64,000 nucleotides of DNA from Streptomyces tubercidicus (GTDB taxonomy: Bacteria > Actinomycetota > Actinomycetes > Streptomycetales > Streptomycetaceae). Positions 19,465 through 27,451 of this stretch are shown here, one piece after another. Both the position numbers and the translations under genes were made by a program. The stretch lies in contig NZ_CP114205.1 in assembly GCF_027497495.1 (NCBI RefSeq), forward strand, positions 2,480,001-2,544,000. The letters run 5' to 3'. The first letter of the stretch is position 1; each line of letters opens with the position of its first letter. The notes under the pieces were generated by a model. It saw nothing but the letters and a program-made list of their open reading frames with translations. It was not told where the DNA came from and made no database searches.

Positions 19465-21308
19465 CGACGACCGCCACCCGGCCCGGACGGTCCGATGACG
19501 ACGCCCTGCCGGACGGTGCGGCGCTGCCGGTGGCCGATCCGGCCACCACCCGGCGGGCGGCGCTCCGGCTGGTCCGGCTGGACGGCCGGGCCTTCGCCCT
19601 GATGCTCACGCTGAACGCGCTGGCGGCCGGCGCCGGTCTGGCCGGCCCCTGGCTGCTCGGCCGGATCGTGGACACGGTGCGGACCGGCGGCGGGGTGCGC
19701 GCGGTCGACCGGCTGGCGCTGGTCATCCTGGTGTGCGGACTGGCCCAGCTGCTGCTGGCGCGCTACGCCCGGTATGTCGGGCACCGCTTCGGTGAGCGGA
19801 CCGTGGCGCGGGTCCGCGAGCAGTACGTGGACCGGGCGCTGGCGCTGCCGGCGGCCGTCGTGGAGCGGGCCGGCACCGGTGATCTGACGGCCCGCGGCAC
19901 CTCCGATGTCACCTCGGTCGCCCGGACGCTGCGGGACGCCGTGCCGGAGGTGTGTGTCGCCGCGGCGCAGGCGCTGTTCCTGCTGGGTGCGGTGGTGGTG
20001 CTCGATCCGCGGCTCGGCCTGTGCGGGCTGCTGGTGTTCAGCGGGGTGTTCGCGGTCCGGTGGTATCTGCGCCGGGCGCGCGAGGCGTATCTGGCGGAGG
20101 GCGCGGCGACCTCGGCGCTCGCCGAGCTGCTGGCGGCCACCGCCACCGGCGCCCGGACCGTCGAGGCGCTGGGCCTCCAGGAGCGCCGGACGGCGGCGAG
20201 CGAGCGGGCCGTCGAGCGGTGCCGCCGCACCCGCACCCGCGCGCTGTTCCTGCGCAGTGTGCTGCTGCCCGCCGTGGATGTCGCCTATGTCCTCCCGGTG
20301 GTCGGCGTCCTGCTGGTCGGCGGGGCGCTGCACGGGCGGGGCGGGATCAGCCTCGGTGTGGTCATCGCCGCGGCGCTGTATCTGCGGCAGCTGGCCGACC
20401 CGTTGGCGACGGTCCTGTTCTGGGCCGAGCAACTGCAGAGCAGCGGCGCCGCGTTCGCCCGCGTCGAGGGGCTCGGCCAGGCCCCGCGGCCCCGGGCGGC
20501 CGCGCCCGCGACGCTTCTCCCCCACCCCTCCCCGGAGCCCTCCCCCGCCACCCCCGCCGACGACCGCATCGATGTCACCGCCGTCCACTACGCCTACGGG
20601 GCCGCCGACGGCAGCCGGAGCCCCGCCGCGCACCGCGATGTCCTGCACGGCGTGGACCTGACCGTCCGCCCCGGCGAACGCCTGGCCCTGGTGGGCCCCT
20701 CCGGCGCCGGTAAGTCCACCCTGGGGCGGCTGCTGGCGGGGATCGATGCGCCGCGCCTGGGCGCGGTGACGGTCGGCGGGGTGCCGGTCGCCGCGCTGGA
20801 CCCGGCGGCGCTGCGCCGGCAGATCGTGCTCGTCACCCAGGAGCACCATGTGTTCCTGGGCACCCTCCGGGACAATCTCCAGATCGCCGCGCCCGATGCC
20901 GGGGACGCCACGCTGAGTGCCGCACTGGCCGCCGTGGGGGCCGACTGGGCCGCGGAGCTGCCGGCCGGCCTGGACAGCGAGCTGGGCGCCGGCGGCCATC
21001 GCCCCGACGGCTCACAGTCCCAGCAACTGGCCCTGGCCCGTGTGGTGCTGGCGGATCCGCACACGGTGATCCTGGACGAGGCGACCGCGCTGCTCGATCC
21101 GCGGACGGCCCAGCACACCGAACGCGCCCTGGCCGCCGTCCTGAAGGGCCGTACGGTCATCGCCATCGCGCACCGTCTGCACACCGCGCACGACGCGGAC
21201 CGGGTAGCCGTCATGGAGGAGGGCCGGCTGACCGAACTCGGCACCCATGACGCCCTGGTGGCGGCGAACGGCGCCTACGCCGCACTGTGGCGGTCCTGGC
21301 ACAGCTAA
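19461..21308 (+). CDS. ABC exporter half-transporter, catalytic partner lacking the signature motif
   Basis: 615 residues. The mirror image of the upstream subunit: Walker A GPSGAGKST (about 411-419), Walker B VILDEATALLD and switch AIAHRL are intact, but the signature position reads GGHRPDGSQSQQLALAR instead of LSGGQ. Together the two subunits can build exactly one working ATP site (this Walker A/B plus the neighbour's LSGGQ), the other being dead on both sides, as in the Pdr5-like arrangement. A strong RBS (AAGGAGG, 19447-19453) precedes the ATG, which overlaps the upstream stop. The linker before the ATPase domain is Pro-rich (PHPSPEPSPATP). Last gene of the four-gene set; substrate unknown. 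Confidence 0.9.
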   Translation: MTTTATRPGRSDDDALPDGAALPVADPATTRRAALRLVRLDGRAFALMLTLNALAAGAGLAGPWLLGRIVDTVRTGGGVRAVDRLALVILVCGLAQLLLARYARYVGHRFGERTVARVREQYVDRALALPAAVVERAGTGDLTARGTSDVTSVARTLRDAVPEVCVAAAQALFLLGAVVVLDPRLGLCGLLVFSGVFAVRWYLRRAREAYLAEGAATSALAELLAATATGARTVEALGLQERRTAASERAVERCRRTRTRALFLRSVLLPAVDVAYVLPVVGVLLVGGALHGRGGISLGVVIAAALYLRQLADPLATVLFWAEQLQSSGAAFARVEGLGQAPRPRAAAPATLLPHPSPEPSPATPADDRIDVTAVHYAYGAADGSRSPAAHRDVLHGVDLTVRPGERLALVGPSGAGKSTLGRLLAGIDAPRLGAVTVGGVPVAALDPAALRRQIVLVTQEHHVFLGTLRDNLQIAAPDAGDATLSAALAAVGADWAAELPAGLDSELGAGGHRPDGSQSQQLALARVVLADPHTVILDEATALLDPRTAQHTERALAAVLKGRTVIAIAHRLHTAHDADRVAVMEEGRLTELGTHDALVAANGAYAALWRSWHS

Positions 21309-21693
21309 GGCTCTCCCGTAAGCGTGCCTCTCCTGGCGCCGACCAGCCGATCAGCCCCGTCCGGCTTCCGGACACCGATTTCGGGCAACGGACGGTTTCC
21401 GGCCAATTAGTTGAACGGAGCCTGACAACAAGCCGCTGCTGGTGGGACTCTTCCCCGCAACCGCCGCACGGATCCCCACAGCACCAACTCCCTGCGGCCG
21501 GAGGCTCCAACCGCACCACCCGTTCCACCGGCACCATCTGCTCCACTCGCACCACCCGCTCCACCCAGCACCTCACGTACGTCTCCCCCCACACGCTCCA
21601 AGAGTTCTGCCTCGCTCTGCCCGGACGGCCGCTTCGCCGCCCGGTCCCCCTCGGCCGCAGCGGCATTCCGCGGCCACCGCAGAAGGAGTCAGT
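21309..21693. other. Intergenic leader of the first M4 protease gene
   Basis: A plus-strand open frame runs through this stretch and ends at the protease start, but it has a repetitive, atypical composition and no RBS, so no gene is called. It contains three 18-bp direct repeats (21513-21566). No clear terminator for the ABC operon and no obvious -10/-35 pair were seen. Confidence 0.45.
21513..21566. repeat. Three 18-bp direct repeats
   Basis: Units 21513-21530, 21531-21548 and 21549-21566 each begin GCACCA and contain CTCCAC or TTCCAC; a fourth partial copy (AGCACC) follows. The 18-bp period would encode a six-residue repeat if translated, but a binding array in the protease leader is equally possible. 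Confidence 0.55.
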
Positions 21694-23973
21694 GTGAGAC
21701 GCACCCCCCATGGACGCGCCGTTGCGACCGGCGCACTCGTCGCCGTCACGGCGATGCTGGCCGTCGGCGTTCAGGCCGGTACCGGCACGGCGGCCGCCCC
21801 GCGGCCGGGCACCACGCATGTCGCCCCCGATCCCGGCGCCCTGCCGGCCAAGCTGTCCCCATCCCAGCGTGCGGAGCTGATACGGGCAGCCGGGGCCACC
21901 ACCGCCGAGACCGCGCGCCAGCTGAAGCTCGGCGCGAAGGAGAAGCTGGTCGTCAAGGACGTCTCGAAGGATGTCGACGGCACCGTGCACACCCGCTACG
22001 AGCGCACCTACGAGGGGCTGCCCGTCCTCGGCGGTGACCTCGTGGTGCACGAGAGCAAGGGCGGCGCCCTCCAGGGCGTCACCAAGGCCGTGCGCTCCCA
22101 GCTGAAGGTCGCGAGCACCACCGCGAAGGTGCGGCCCGCCGCGGCCGAGTCGAAGGCCGTCAAGGCGGCGCAGGCGCTCGGTTCGAAGAAGTCCGAGGCC
22201 GCGAAGGCACCGCGCAAGGTGGTCTGGGTCGCCGACGGCAAGCCGCTGCTCGCGTACGAGACGGTGGTCGGCGGGCTGCAGGACGACGGCACGCCCAGCC
22301 AGCTGCACGTCATCACGGACGCCACGACCGGCGCCAAGATCTTCGAGTACCAGGCCATCAGGAACGGCGTCGGCAACAGCGAGTACAGCGGCAAGGTCAC
22401 CCTCGGGACCTCGGGCTCGGCGCCGAACTTCTCGATGACCGACGCCACCCGCGGCAACCACAAGACGTACGACCTCAAGCACGGTTCGTCCGGCACCGGC
22501 ACGCTGTTCACCGACGCCGACGACACCTGGGGCGACGGCACGCCGCAGAACGCCCAGACGGCCGGTGTGGACGCGGCCTACGGCGCCCAGGAGACCTGGG
22601 ACTACTACAAGAACGTGCACGGCCGCAGCGGCATCAAGGGCGACGGCGTGGGCGCCTACTCCCGGGTGCACTACGGCAACAGCTACGTCAACGCCTTCTG
22701 GGACGACGGCTGCTTCTGCATGACGTACGGCGACGGCAGCGGCAACGCCGCCCCGCTGACCGCCATCGACGTGGCCGGCCACGAGATGTCGCACGGTGTC
22801 ACCGCGGCCACCGCCGACCTCACCTACAGCGGTGAGTCCGGCGGCCTCAACGAGGCGACCTCCGACATCTTCGGTACGGCGGTGGAGTTCTACGCCAACA
22901 ACTCCTCCGACCCCGGTGACTACCTCATCGGCGAGAAGATCGACATCAATGGCGACGGCACCCCGCTGCGCTACATGGACAAGCCGTCCAAGGACGGTGC
23001 CTCGGCCGACTACTGGTCGAGCAACGTCGGCAACAAGGACGTGCACTACTCGTCCGGTGTCGCCAACCACTTCTTCTACCTGCTGTCCGAGGGCAGCGGC
23101 CCGAAGGACATCGGCGGCGTCCACTACGACAGCCCGACCTTCGACAATCTGCCGGTGCCTGGCATCGGCCGGGCCAACGCCGAGAAGGTCTGGTTCAAGG
23201 CCCTCAGCCAGTACATGAACGCCAACACCAACTACGCGGCCGCCCGCACCGCCACGCTCAAGGCGGCAGCCGACCTGTTCGGTGAGGGCAGCGCCTCGTA
23301 CAACACGGTCGCCAACACCTGGGCGGCGGTCAACGTCGGCGCCCGCGTCCCGGACGGCGGCGGGGTCACCGTCACCAACCCGGGCAACCAGACCAGCACC
23401 GTGGGCCAGGCGGCGAGCCTGCAGATCAAGGCGACCAGCGGCACCGCGGGCGCGCTGTCGTACGCGGCGACCGGCCTGCCCGCCGGGCTGTCGCTGAACG
23501 CGACCACCGGTCTGATCTCCGGTACGCCGACCACGGCCGGCACCAGCAATGTGGCGGTCACGGTCACCGACGCCGCGAAGAAGACCGGTAACGCCACCTT
23601 CACCTGGACGGTCAACGCGGCCGGTGGCGGCAATGTCTTCGAGAACGCCGACGATGTGAAGATCCCGGACGCGGGCTCGGCGGTCACCTCCCCGATCAAC
23701 GTCGGCCGCAGCGGCAACGCACCGAGCACGCTGAAGGTCGCGGTGGACATCGTGCACACCTACCGCGGTGACCTGGTCGTCGACCTGGTCGCCCCGGACG
23801 GCACGGCCTACCGGCTGAAGAACTCCAGCGCGTTCGACTCGGCGGCCGACGTGAAGACCACGTACACCGTCAACGCGTCCTCGGAGAAGGCAAGCGGCAC
23901 CTGGAAGCTGCGGGTCCAGGACGTCTACTCCCAGGACACCGGTTACATCAACGGCTGGAAGCTGACGTTCTGA
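21694..23973 (+). CDS. Secreted M4 (thermolysin-type) metalloprotease with Ig-like and P domains
   Basis: 759 residues. Signal peptide (VATGALVAVTAMLAVGVQAG, cleavage near residue 33), FTP/PepSY propeptide (YEGLPVLGGDLVVHE), then the M4 catalytic domain. Zinc and catalytic residues are in VAGHEMSHGVTAATA (HExxH) and GGLNEATSD, which supplies the third zinc-binding Glu; VHYSSGVANHFFYLLSEGS carries the transition-state His. After it come a putative Ig domain (VTVTNPGNQTSTVG ... ISGTPTTAG) and a proprotein-convertase-type P domain (DLVVDLVAPDGT to the end). GTG 21694 has AAGGAG 5 nt upstream. It would degrade extracellular protein and mature autocatalytically. The neighbour at 24261 is a paralogue without the last two domains. 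Confidence 0.93.
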   Translation: MRRTPHGRAVATGALVAVTAMLAVGVQAGTGTAAAPRPGTTHVAPDPGALPAKLSPSQRAELIRAAGATTAETARQLKLGAKEKLVVKDVSKDVDGTVHTRYERTYEGLPVLGGDLVVHESKGGALQGVTKAVRSQLKVASTTAKVRPAAAESKAVKAAQALGSKKSEAAKAPRKVVWVADGKPLLAYETVVGGLQDDGTPSQLHVITDATTGAKIFEYQAIRNGVGNSEYSGKVTLGTSGSAPNFSMTDATRGNHKTYDLKHGSSGTGTLFTDADDTWGDGTPQNAQTAGVDAAYGAQETWDYYKNVHGRSGIKGDGVGAYSRVHYGNSYVNAFWDDGCFCMTYGDGSGNAAPLTAIDVAGHEMSHGVTAATADLTYSGESGGLNEATSDIFGTAVEFYANNSSDPGDYLIGEKIDINGDGTPLRYMDKPSKDGASADYWSSNVGNKDVHYSSGVANHFFYLLSEGSGPKDIGGVHYDSPTFDNLPVPGIGRANAEKVWFKALSQYMNANTNYAAARTATLKAAADLFGEGSASYNTVANTWAAVNVGARVPDGGGVTVTNPGNQTSTVGQAASLQIKATSGTAGALSYAATGLPAGLSLNATTGLISGTPTTAGTSNVAVTVTDAAKKTGNATFTWTVNAAGGGNVFENADDVKIPDAGSAVTSPINVGRSGNAPSTLKVAVDIVHTYRGDLVVDLVAPDGTAYRLKNSSAFDSAADVKTTYTVNASSEKASGTWKLRVQDVYSQDTGYINGWKLTF

Positions 23974-24062
23974 TCACAGGCGCCACTCAGCGGACACCTA
24001 GCTGTGCCATAGGCGGGTCATAGATCTCGCCACCGCACAACTGCCGCACGAAGCACGCGCGT

Positions 24063-24098
24063 TGGGCGTCGTCCCCTGGTATCCGGGGGCGGCGCCCA
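24063..24098 (+). terminator. 14-bp hairpin between the two protease genes
   Basis: Arms 24063-24076 and 24085-24098 pair along all 14 positions (two T-G pairs) around an 8-nt loop. It lies 90 nt after the first protease stop and just upstream of a promoter-like TTATAC, so it most likely ends the first transcript. Confidence 0.6.
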
Positions 24099-24101
24099 GC
24101 T

Positions 24102-24116
24102 CCGTTATACGAACGG
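24102..24116. promoter_or_regulatory. Inverted repeat CCGTT-N5-AACGG upstream of the second protease
   Basis: CCGTT (24102-24106) and AACGG (24112-24116) flank ATACG; the centre overlaps TTATAC (24105-24110), a possible -10 box. If that box is used, a repressor bound here would cover it. The leader to the GTG at 24261 would be about 145 nt. Confidence 0.3.
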
Positions 24117-24260
24117 CGCGCACCCCTCCACGGACATTTTTCAGCCAAACCCCGAACACCCTCCTGACATGCACGCGTTCGAAATGGCAGTCTTCCCGAA
24201 CGCACGTCACACCCGCATCGCTTTGCACCCCCACCACTTGGCAAAGTTGAAGGAGCACGC

Positions 24261-25892
24261 GTGACCCCCCGCATATCCCGTAAGACCCGTGTCGTCGGTA
24301 CGTCGTTCGCCGTCGCGGCCCTCGTGGCCGCCGGCATCACCGCAGGTACCGCCGGCGCCTCCCCCGCGCAGCCCCCCACCGCGGACGGTTCGCCCCTCAA
24401 GCTCAGCGCCTCGCACCGTGCGGAACTGCTGCGTGACGCGAGCGCCACCAAGGCGCAGACCGCCAAGGAACTGGGCCTGGGCGCACAGGAGAAGCTGGTC
24501 GTCAAGGACGTCATCAAGGACGCCGACGGCACCACGCACACCCGCTACGACCGCACCTACGCCGGCCTGCCGGTGCTGGGCGGCGACATGGTCGTGCACA
24601 CCGCCAAGGGCGGCGCGGTCAAGAGCACCACCAAGTCGACCGAGAAGACGGTCAAGGTGGCCTCCACCACGGCGAAGATCGCCCCGACGGCCGCCGCGAA
24701 GTCGGCCCAGGGCACCGCGGTGAAGTCGCTCAGCGCCAAGAAGGCCGACGCGCAGGCGCCCAAGAAGGTCGTCTGGGCCGCCTCCGGCACCCCGACGCTC
24801 GCCTACGACACCGTCGTCAAGGGCGTGAAGAAGGACGGCACCCCCAGCCGGATGCACGTCATCACCGACGCCAACAGCGGCAAGAAGCTGTTCCAGTACG
24901 ACGAGATCCGTACCGGCAAGGGCGAGAGCGAGTACAGCGGCAGCGTCGACCTGGGCACCTCCAAGGAGGGCAGCGGCTACACGCTGACCGACAAGGACCG
25001 TGGTGACCACAAGACCACGAACCTGGAGAACAGCGAGTCCGGTGACGGCAAGGCCTTCACGGACGAGGACGACAAGTGGGGCACCGGCAAGCCGGACAAC
25101 CCGCAGACCGCTGCCGTGGACGCGCACTACGGCGCGGCCGTGACCTGGGACTACTACAAGAAGGTGCACGGCCGCAGCGGCATCAAGGGCGACGGCAAGG
25201 GCGCCTCGTCCCGCGTGCACTACGGCAAGAGCTATGTCAACGCCTTCTGGGACGACAGCTGCTTCTGCATGACGTACGGCGACGGCGAGGGCGACAAGAA
25301 GCCGCTCACCGCGCTGGACGTCGCGGCGCACGAGATGTCGCACGGTGTCACCTCCGCCACCGCCAACCTCACCTACAGCGGTGAGTCCGGCGGCCTGAAC
25401 GAGGGCACCTCGGACATCTTCGGCACGTCGGCCGAGTTCTTCGCCAAGAGCGAGAAGGACCCGGGCGACTACCTCATCGGCGAGAAGATCGACATCAACG
25501 GTGACGGCAAGCCGCTGCGCTACATGGACAAGCCGTCCAAGGACGGTCAGTCGCAGGACAACTGGGACTCCAGCACCGGCGGTCTCGACCCGCACTACTC
25601 CTCGGGTGTCGCCAACCACTTCTTCTACCTGCTGTCCGAGGGCAGCGGCGCGAAGGAGATCGGTGGCGTCAAGTACGACAGCCCGACGGCGGACGGCAAG
25701 AAGGTCGAGGGCATCGGCCGGGACAAGGCCGAGAAGATCTGGTTCAAGGCTCTGACCGAGTACATGACCTCGAACACCGACTACAAGGCCGCCCGTGAGG
25801 CGACCGTCAAGGCCGCCACCGACCTGTACAAGGCCGGCAGCGCCGAGGTCAAGGGCGTCGAGGCCGCTTGGACCGGTGTCGGCGTCAAGTGA
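24261..25892 (+). CDS. Secreted M4 (thermolysin-type) metalloprotease, shorter paralogue
   Basis: 543 residues: signal peptide (FAVAALVAAGITAGTAGA), FTP/PepSY propeptide (YAGLPVLGGDMVVH) and M4 catalytic domain, ending directly after it. Zinc site VAAHEMSHGVTSATAN and GGLNEGTSD; VANHFFYLLSEGS supplies the active-site His. Many segments are identical to the first protease, for example KVHGRSGIKGDG and GDYLIGEKIDINGDG, so the pair arose by tandem duplication. This copy is unusually Lys/Asp/Glu-rich. GTG 24261 has GAAGGAG (24249-24255). A hairpin and a possible promoter precede it, so it is probably transcribed on its own. Confidence 0.93.
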   Translation: MTPRISRKTRVVGTSFAVAALVAAGITAGTAGASPAQPPTADGSPLKLSASHRAELLRDASATKAQTAKELGLGAQEKLVVKDVIKDADGTTHTRYDRTYAGLPVLGGDMVVHTAKGGAVKSTTKSTEKTVKVASTTAKIAPTAAAKSAQGTAVKSLSAKKADAQAPKKVVWAASGTPTLAYDTVVKGVKKDGTPSRMHVITDANSGKKLFQYDEIRTGKGESEYSGSVDLGTSKEGSGYTLTDKDRGDHKTTNLENSESGDGKAFTDEDDKWGTGKPDNPQTAAVDAHYGAAVTWDYYKKVHGRSGIKGDGKGASSRVHYGKSYVNAFWDDSCFCMTYGDGEGDKKPLTALDVAAHEMSHGVTSATANLTYSGESGGLNEGTSDIFGTSAEFFAKSEKDPGDYLIGEKIDINGDGKPLRYMDKPSKDGQSQDNWDSSTGGLDPHYSSGVANHFFYLLSEGSGAKEIGGVKYDSPTADGKKVEGIGRDKAEKIWFKALTEYMTSNTDYKAAREATVKAATDLYKAGSAEVKGVEAAWTGVGVK

Positions 25893-25920
25893 CGCATCAT
25901 GCGGGAACGTGCTGATTGTC

Positions 25921-25974
25921 CCGGGGTGATCTGACCCCGGCGCGGGCGGTGTCCGGAGATTCTCCGGGCACCGC
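25921..25974. terminator. Double hairpin between convergent genes
   Basis: A first hairpin (25921-25940, 7-bp arms CCGGGGT/ACCCCGG) is followed by a second (25946-25974, 13-bp stem with ATT loop). Together they lie between the protease stop and the end of the convergent membrane-protein gene and likely stop transcription from both sides. Confidence 0.7.
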
Positions 25975-25995
25975 CTTCGCGTTTCACGGCCCCGG

Positions 25996-26592
25996 TCAGG
26001 AAGACGCCGGACGGTTGCCCTTCTTCGCACGGGCCCGGTCGAAGGACCACACGGCCACCCCGACCAGCACCGCCGCCCCGGCCCCGTACACCGGCAGCCA
26101 GTGGGTCGTCGTGGCCGACAGGCAGTCGGCGACGGCCTCCTCGGTCCGGGCCCGCTGCGCATGGGCCAGCGCGGCCTGGTCGAGCCCCGCCGGGTGCGCC
26201 AGTTCGGCGTGCGCCCGGAAGCCCTCGTACCGGCCCAGTTCCGGGCAGCCGCTACGAGTGCCCGGCATCGGGAACAGCCACGCCCAGCGCTGCATCATGG
26301 GGGCCAGTGCGATCGCCACGCACAGGCCGACGACCAGCGCATACGCGACGAGTTTCCGCAGGTAGGGGGTGCGGAAGCCGGGCGTCCGGGCCGGCATCCC
26401 GTAGAAGGAGAAGACCACCGCGAGCAGTGTCACGCCGATGTAGGTGGCGAACCACTGCCAGGACCCCTCGGCGAGCGCGGCCGTCAGCACGGCGGCGAGG
26501 GCGATACCGATGACCCCGGGCTGATCGGCGGTGTCCTGGCCGGCGTCGCTGAGTGCTGGTGCACCGGTTCCTCGGGGGCTGGGCTGGTTCAC
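25996..26592 (-). CDS. Uncharacterised membrane protein
   Basis: 198 residues. Hydrophobic segments at about residues 27-45, 48-66, 80-100 and 165-185 suggest four membrane spans. An extracytoplasmic stretch of about 60 residues before the last span contains two cysteines (RSGCPELG and VADCLSAT) that could pair. I do not recognise the family. GTG 26592 has AGGAG 7 nt upstream. The divergent response-regulator gene begins 170 bp away, so the protein might be its target or partner, but nothing in the sequence shows this. Confidence 0.65.
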   Translation of the reverse strand: MNQPSPRGTGAPALSDAGQDTADQPGVIGIALAAVLTAALAEGSWQWFATYIGVTLLAVVFSFYGMPARTPGFRTPYLRKLVAYALVVGLCVAIALAPMMQRWAWLFPMPGTRSGCPELGRYEGFRAHAELAHPAGLDQAALAHAQRARTEEAVADCLSATTTHWLPVYGAGAAVLVGVAVWSFDRARAKKGNRPASS

Positions 26593-26761
26593 GGGCCGCT
26601 CCTGCGGGTTCGGAGGCCCTCAGCATCCGGCACCTCCCGCCCACGGCCCCGGCACCGTGCCGGACGGGCCCGGCAGCCCGCCCGGTTGGGGGACGAGCCG
26701 CATGTCCGGATACCCGCTGAACACCGCTGCTACGGGCGTCCCGCCGCATAATCTGGCGGTT

Positions 26762-27451
26762 ATGACAGAGTCCCGCGGCGGTCCGCCCGTCAGCGCCACC
26801 AGGGTCCTCCTCGCCGACGACGAACCCCTGATGCGGGCCGGTGTGCGCGCGATCCTCGGTGCGGCGCCCGATATCGAGGTCGTGGCGGAGGCCGCCGACG
26901 GCCGCGAGACGATCGACCAGGCGCTCCGGCACCGTCCCGATGTCTGTCTGCTGGACATCCGGATGCCGCGGCTGGACGGCCTCGGGGTCGCCGCCGAGCT
27001 GGCCAGGGCGCTGCCCGCCACCGCCGTCGTCATGCTGACGACGTTCTCCGAGGACGAGTACATCGCGGGCGCGCTCGGCTCGGGCGCGGCCGGGTTTCTG
27101 CTCAAGTCCGGCGATCCGCGGGAGCTGATAGCCGGGGTCCGGGCCGTCGCCGGGGGCGGTTCCTGTCTCTCCCCGTCCATCGCCCGCCGCGTCATCTCCC
27201 ATCTCGGGGCCGGGCAGTTGGGCCGCGGTGTGGCCGCCCGCGCCCGGGTCGCGGAGCTGACCGGGCGGGAGCGCGAGGTGCTCGGGCTGGTCGGCGCCGG
27301 GCTGTCCAACGCGGAGATCGCCCAGCGGCTGTTCCTTGTCGAGGGCACCGTCAAGGCACATGTCAGCGCGATCCTCGCCCGGCTGGGCTTCAGGAACCGT
27401 GTGCAGGCGGCGATCCTCGCGTATGAGGCGGGCCTGGTCCCGGCGTCATGA
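26762..27451 (+). CDS. NarL/FixJ-family response regulator
   Basis: 229 residues. Receiver domain with RVLLADDEPLMRAG (acidic pocket), phospho-acceptor Asp in VCLLDIRMPRLDG, TTFSEDEY and FLLKSGDP (conserved Lys). The LuxR-type helix-turn-helix follows: LTGREREVLGLVGAGLSNAE with the recognition helix in VEGTVKAHVSAILARL. A CATAAT box at 26747-26752 lies 9 nt before the ATG, suggesting a leaderless or near-leaderless transcript. The stop overlaps the kinase start (ATGA, 27448-27451). Target genes are unknown; the divergent membrane-protein gene is the nearest candidate. Confidence 0.9.
   Translation: MTESRGGPPVSATRVLLADDEPLMRAGVRAILGAAPDIEVVAEAADGRETIDQALRHRPDVCLLDIRMPRLDGLGVAAELARALPATAVVMLTTFSEDEYIAGALGSGAAGFLLKSGDPRELIAGVRAVAGGGSCLSPSIARRVISHLGAGQLGRGVAARARVAELTGREREVLGLVGAGLSNAEIAQRLFLVEGTVKAHVSAILARLGFRNRVQAAILAYEAGLVPAS

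Noticed and set aside
21287..21697. Plus-strand ORF ending on the first protease start
   Set aside because: It begins inside the ABC gene in another frame and is repetitive; no ribosome-binding site.
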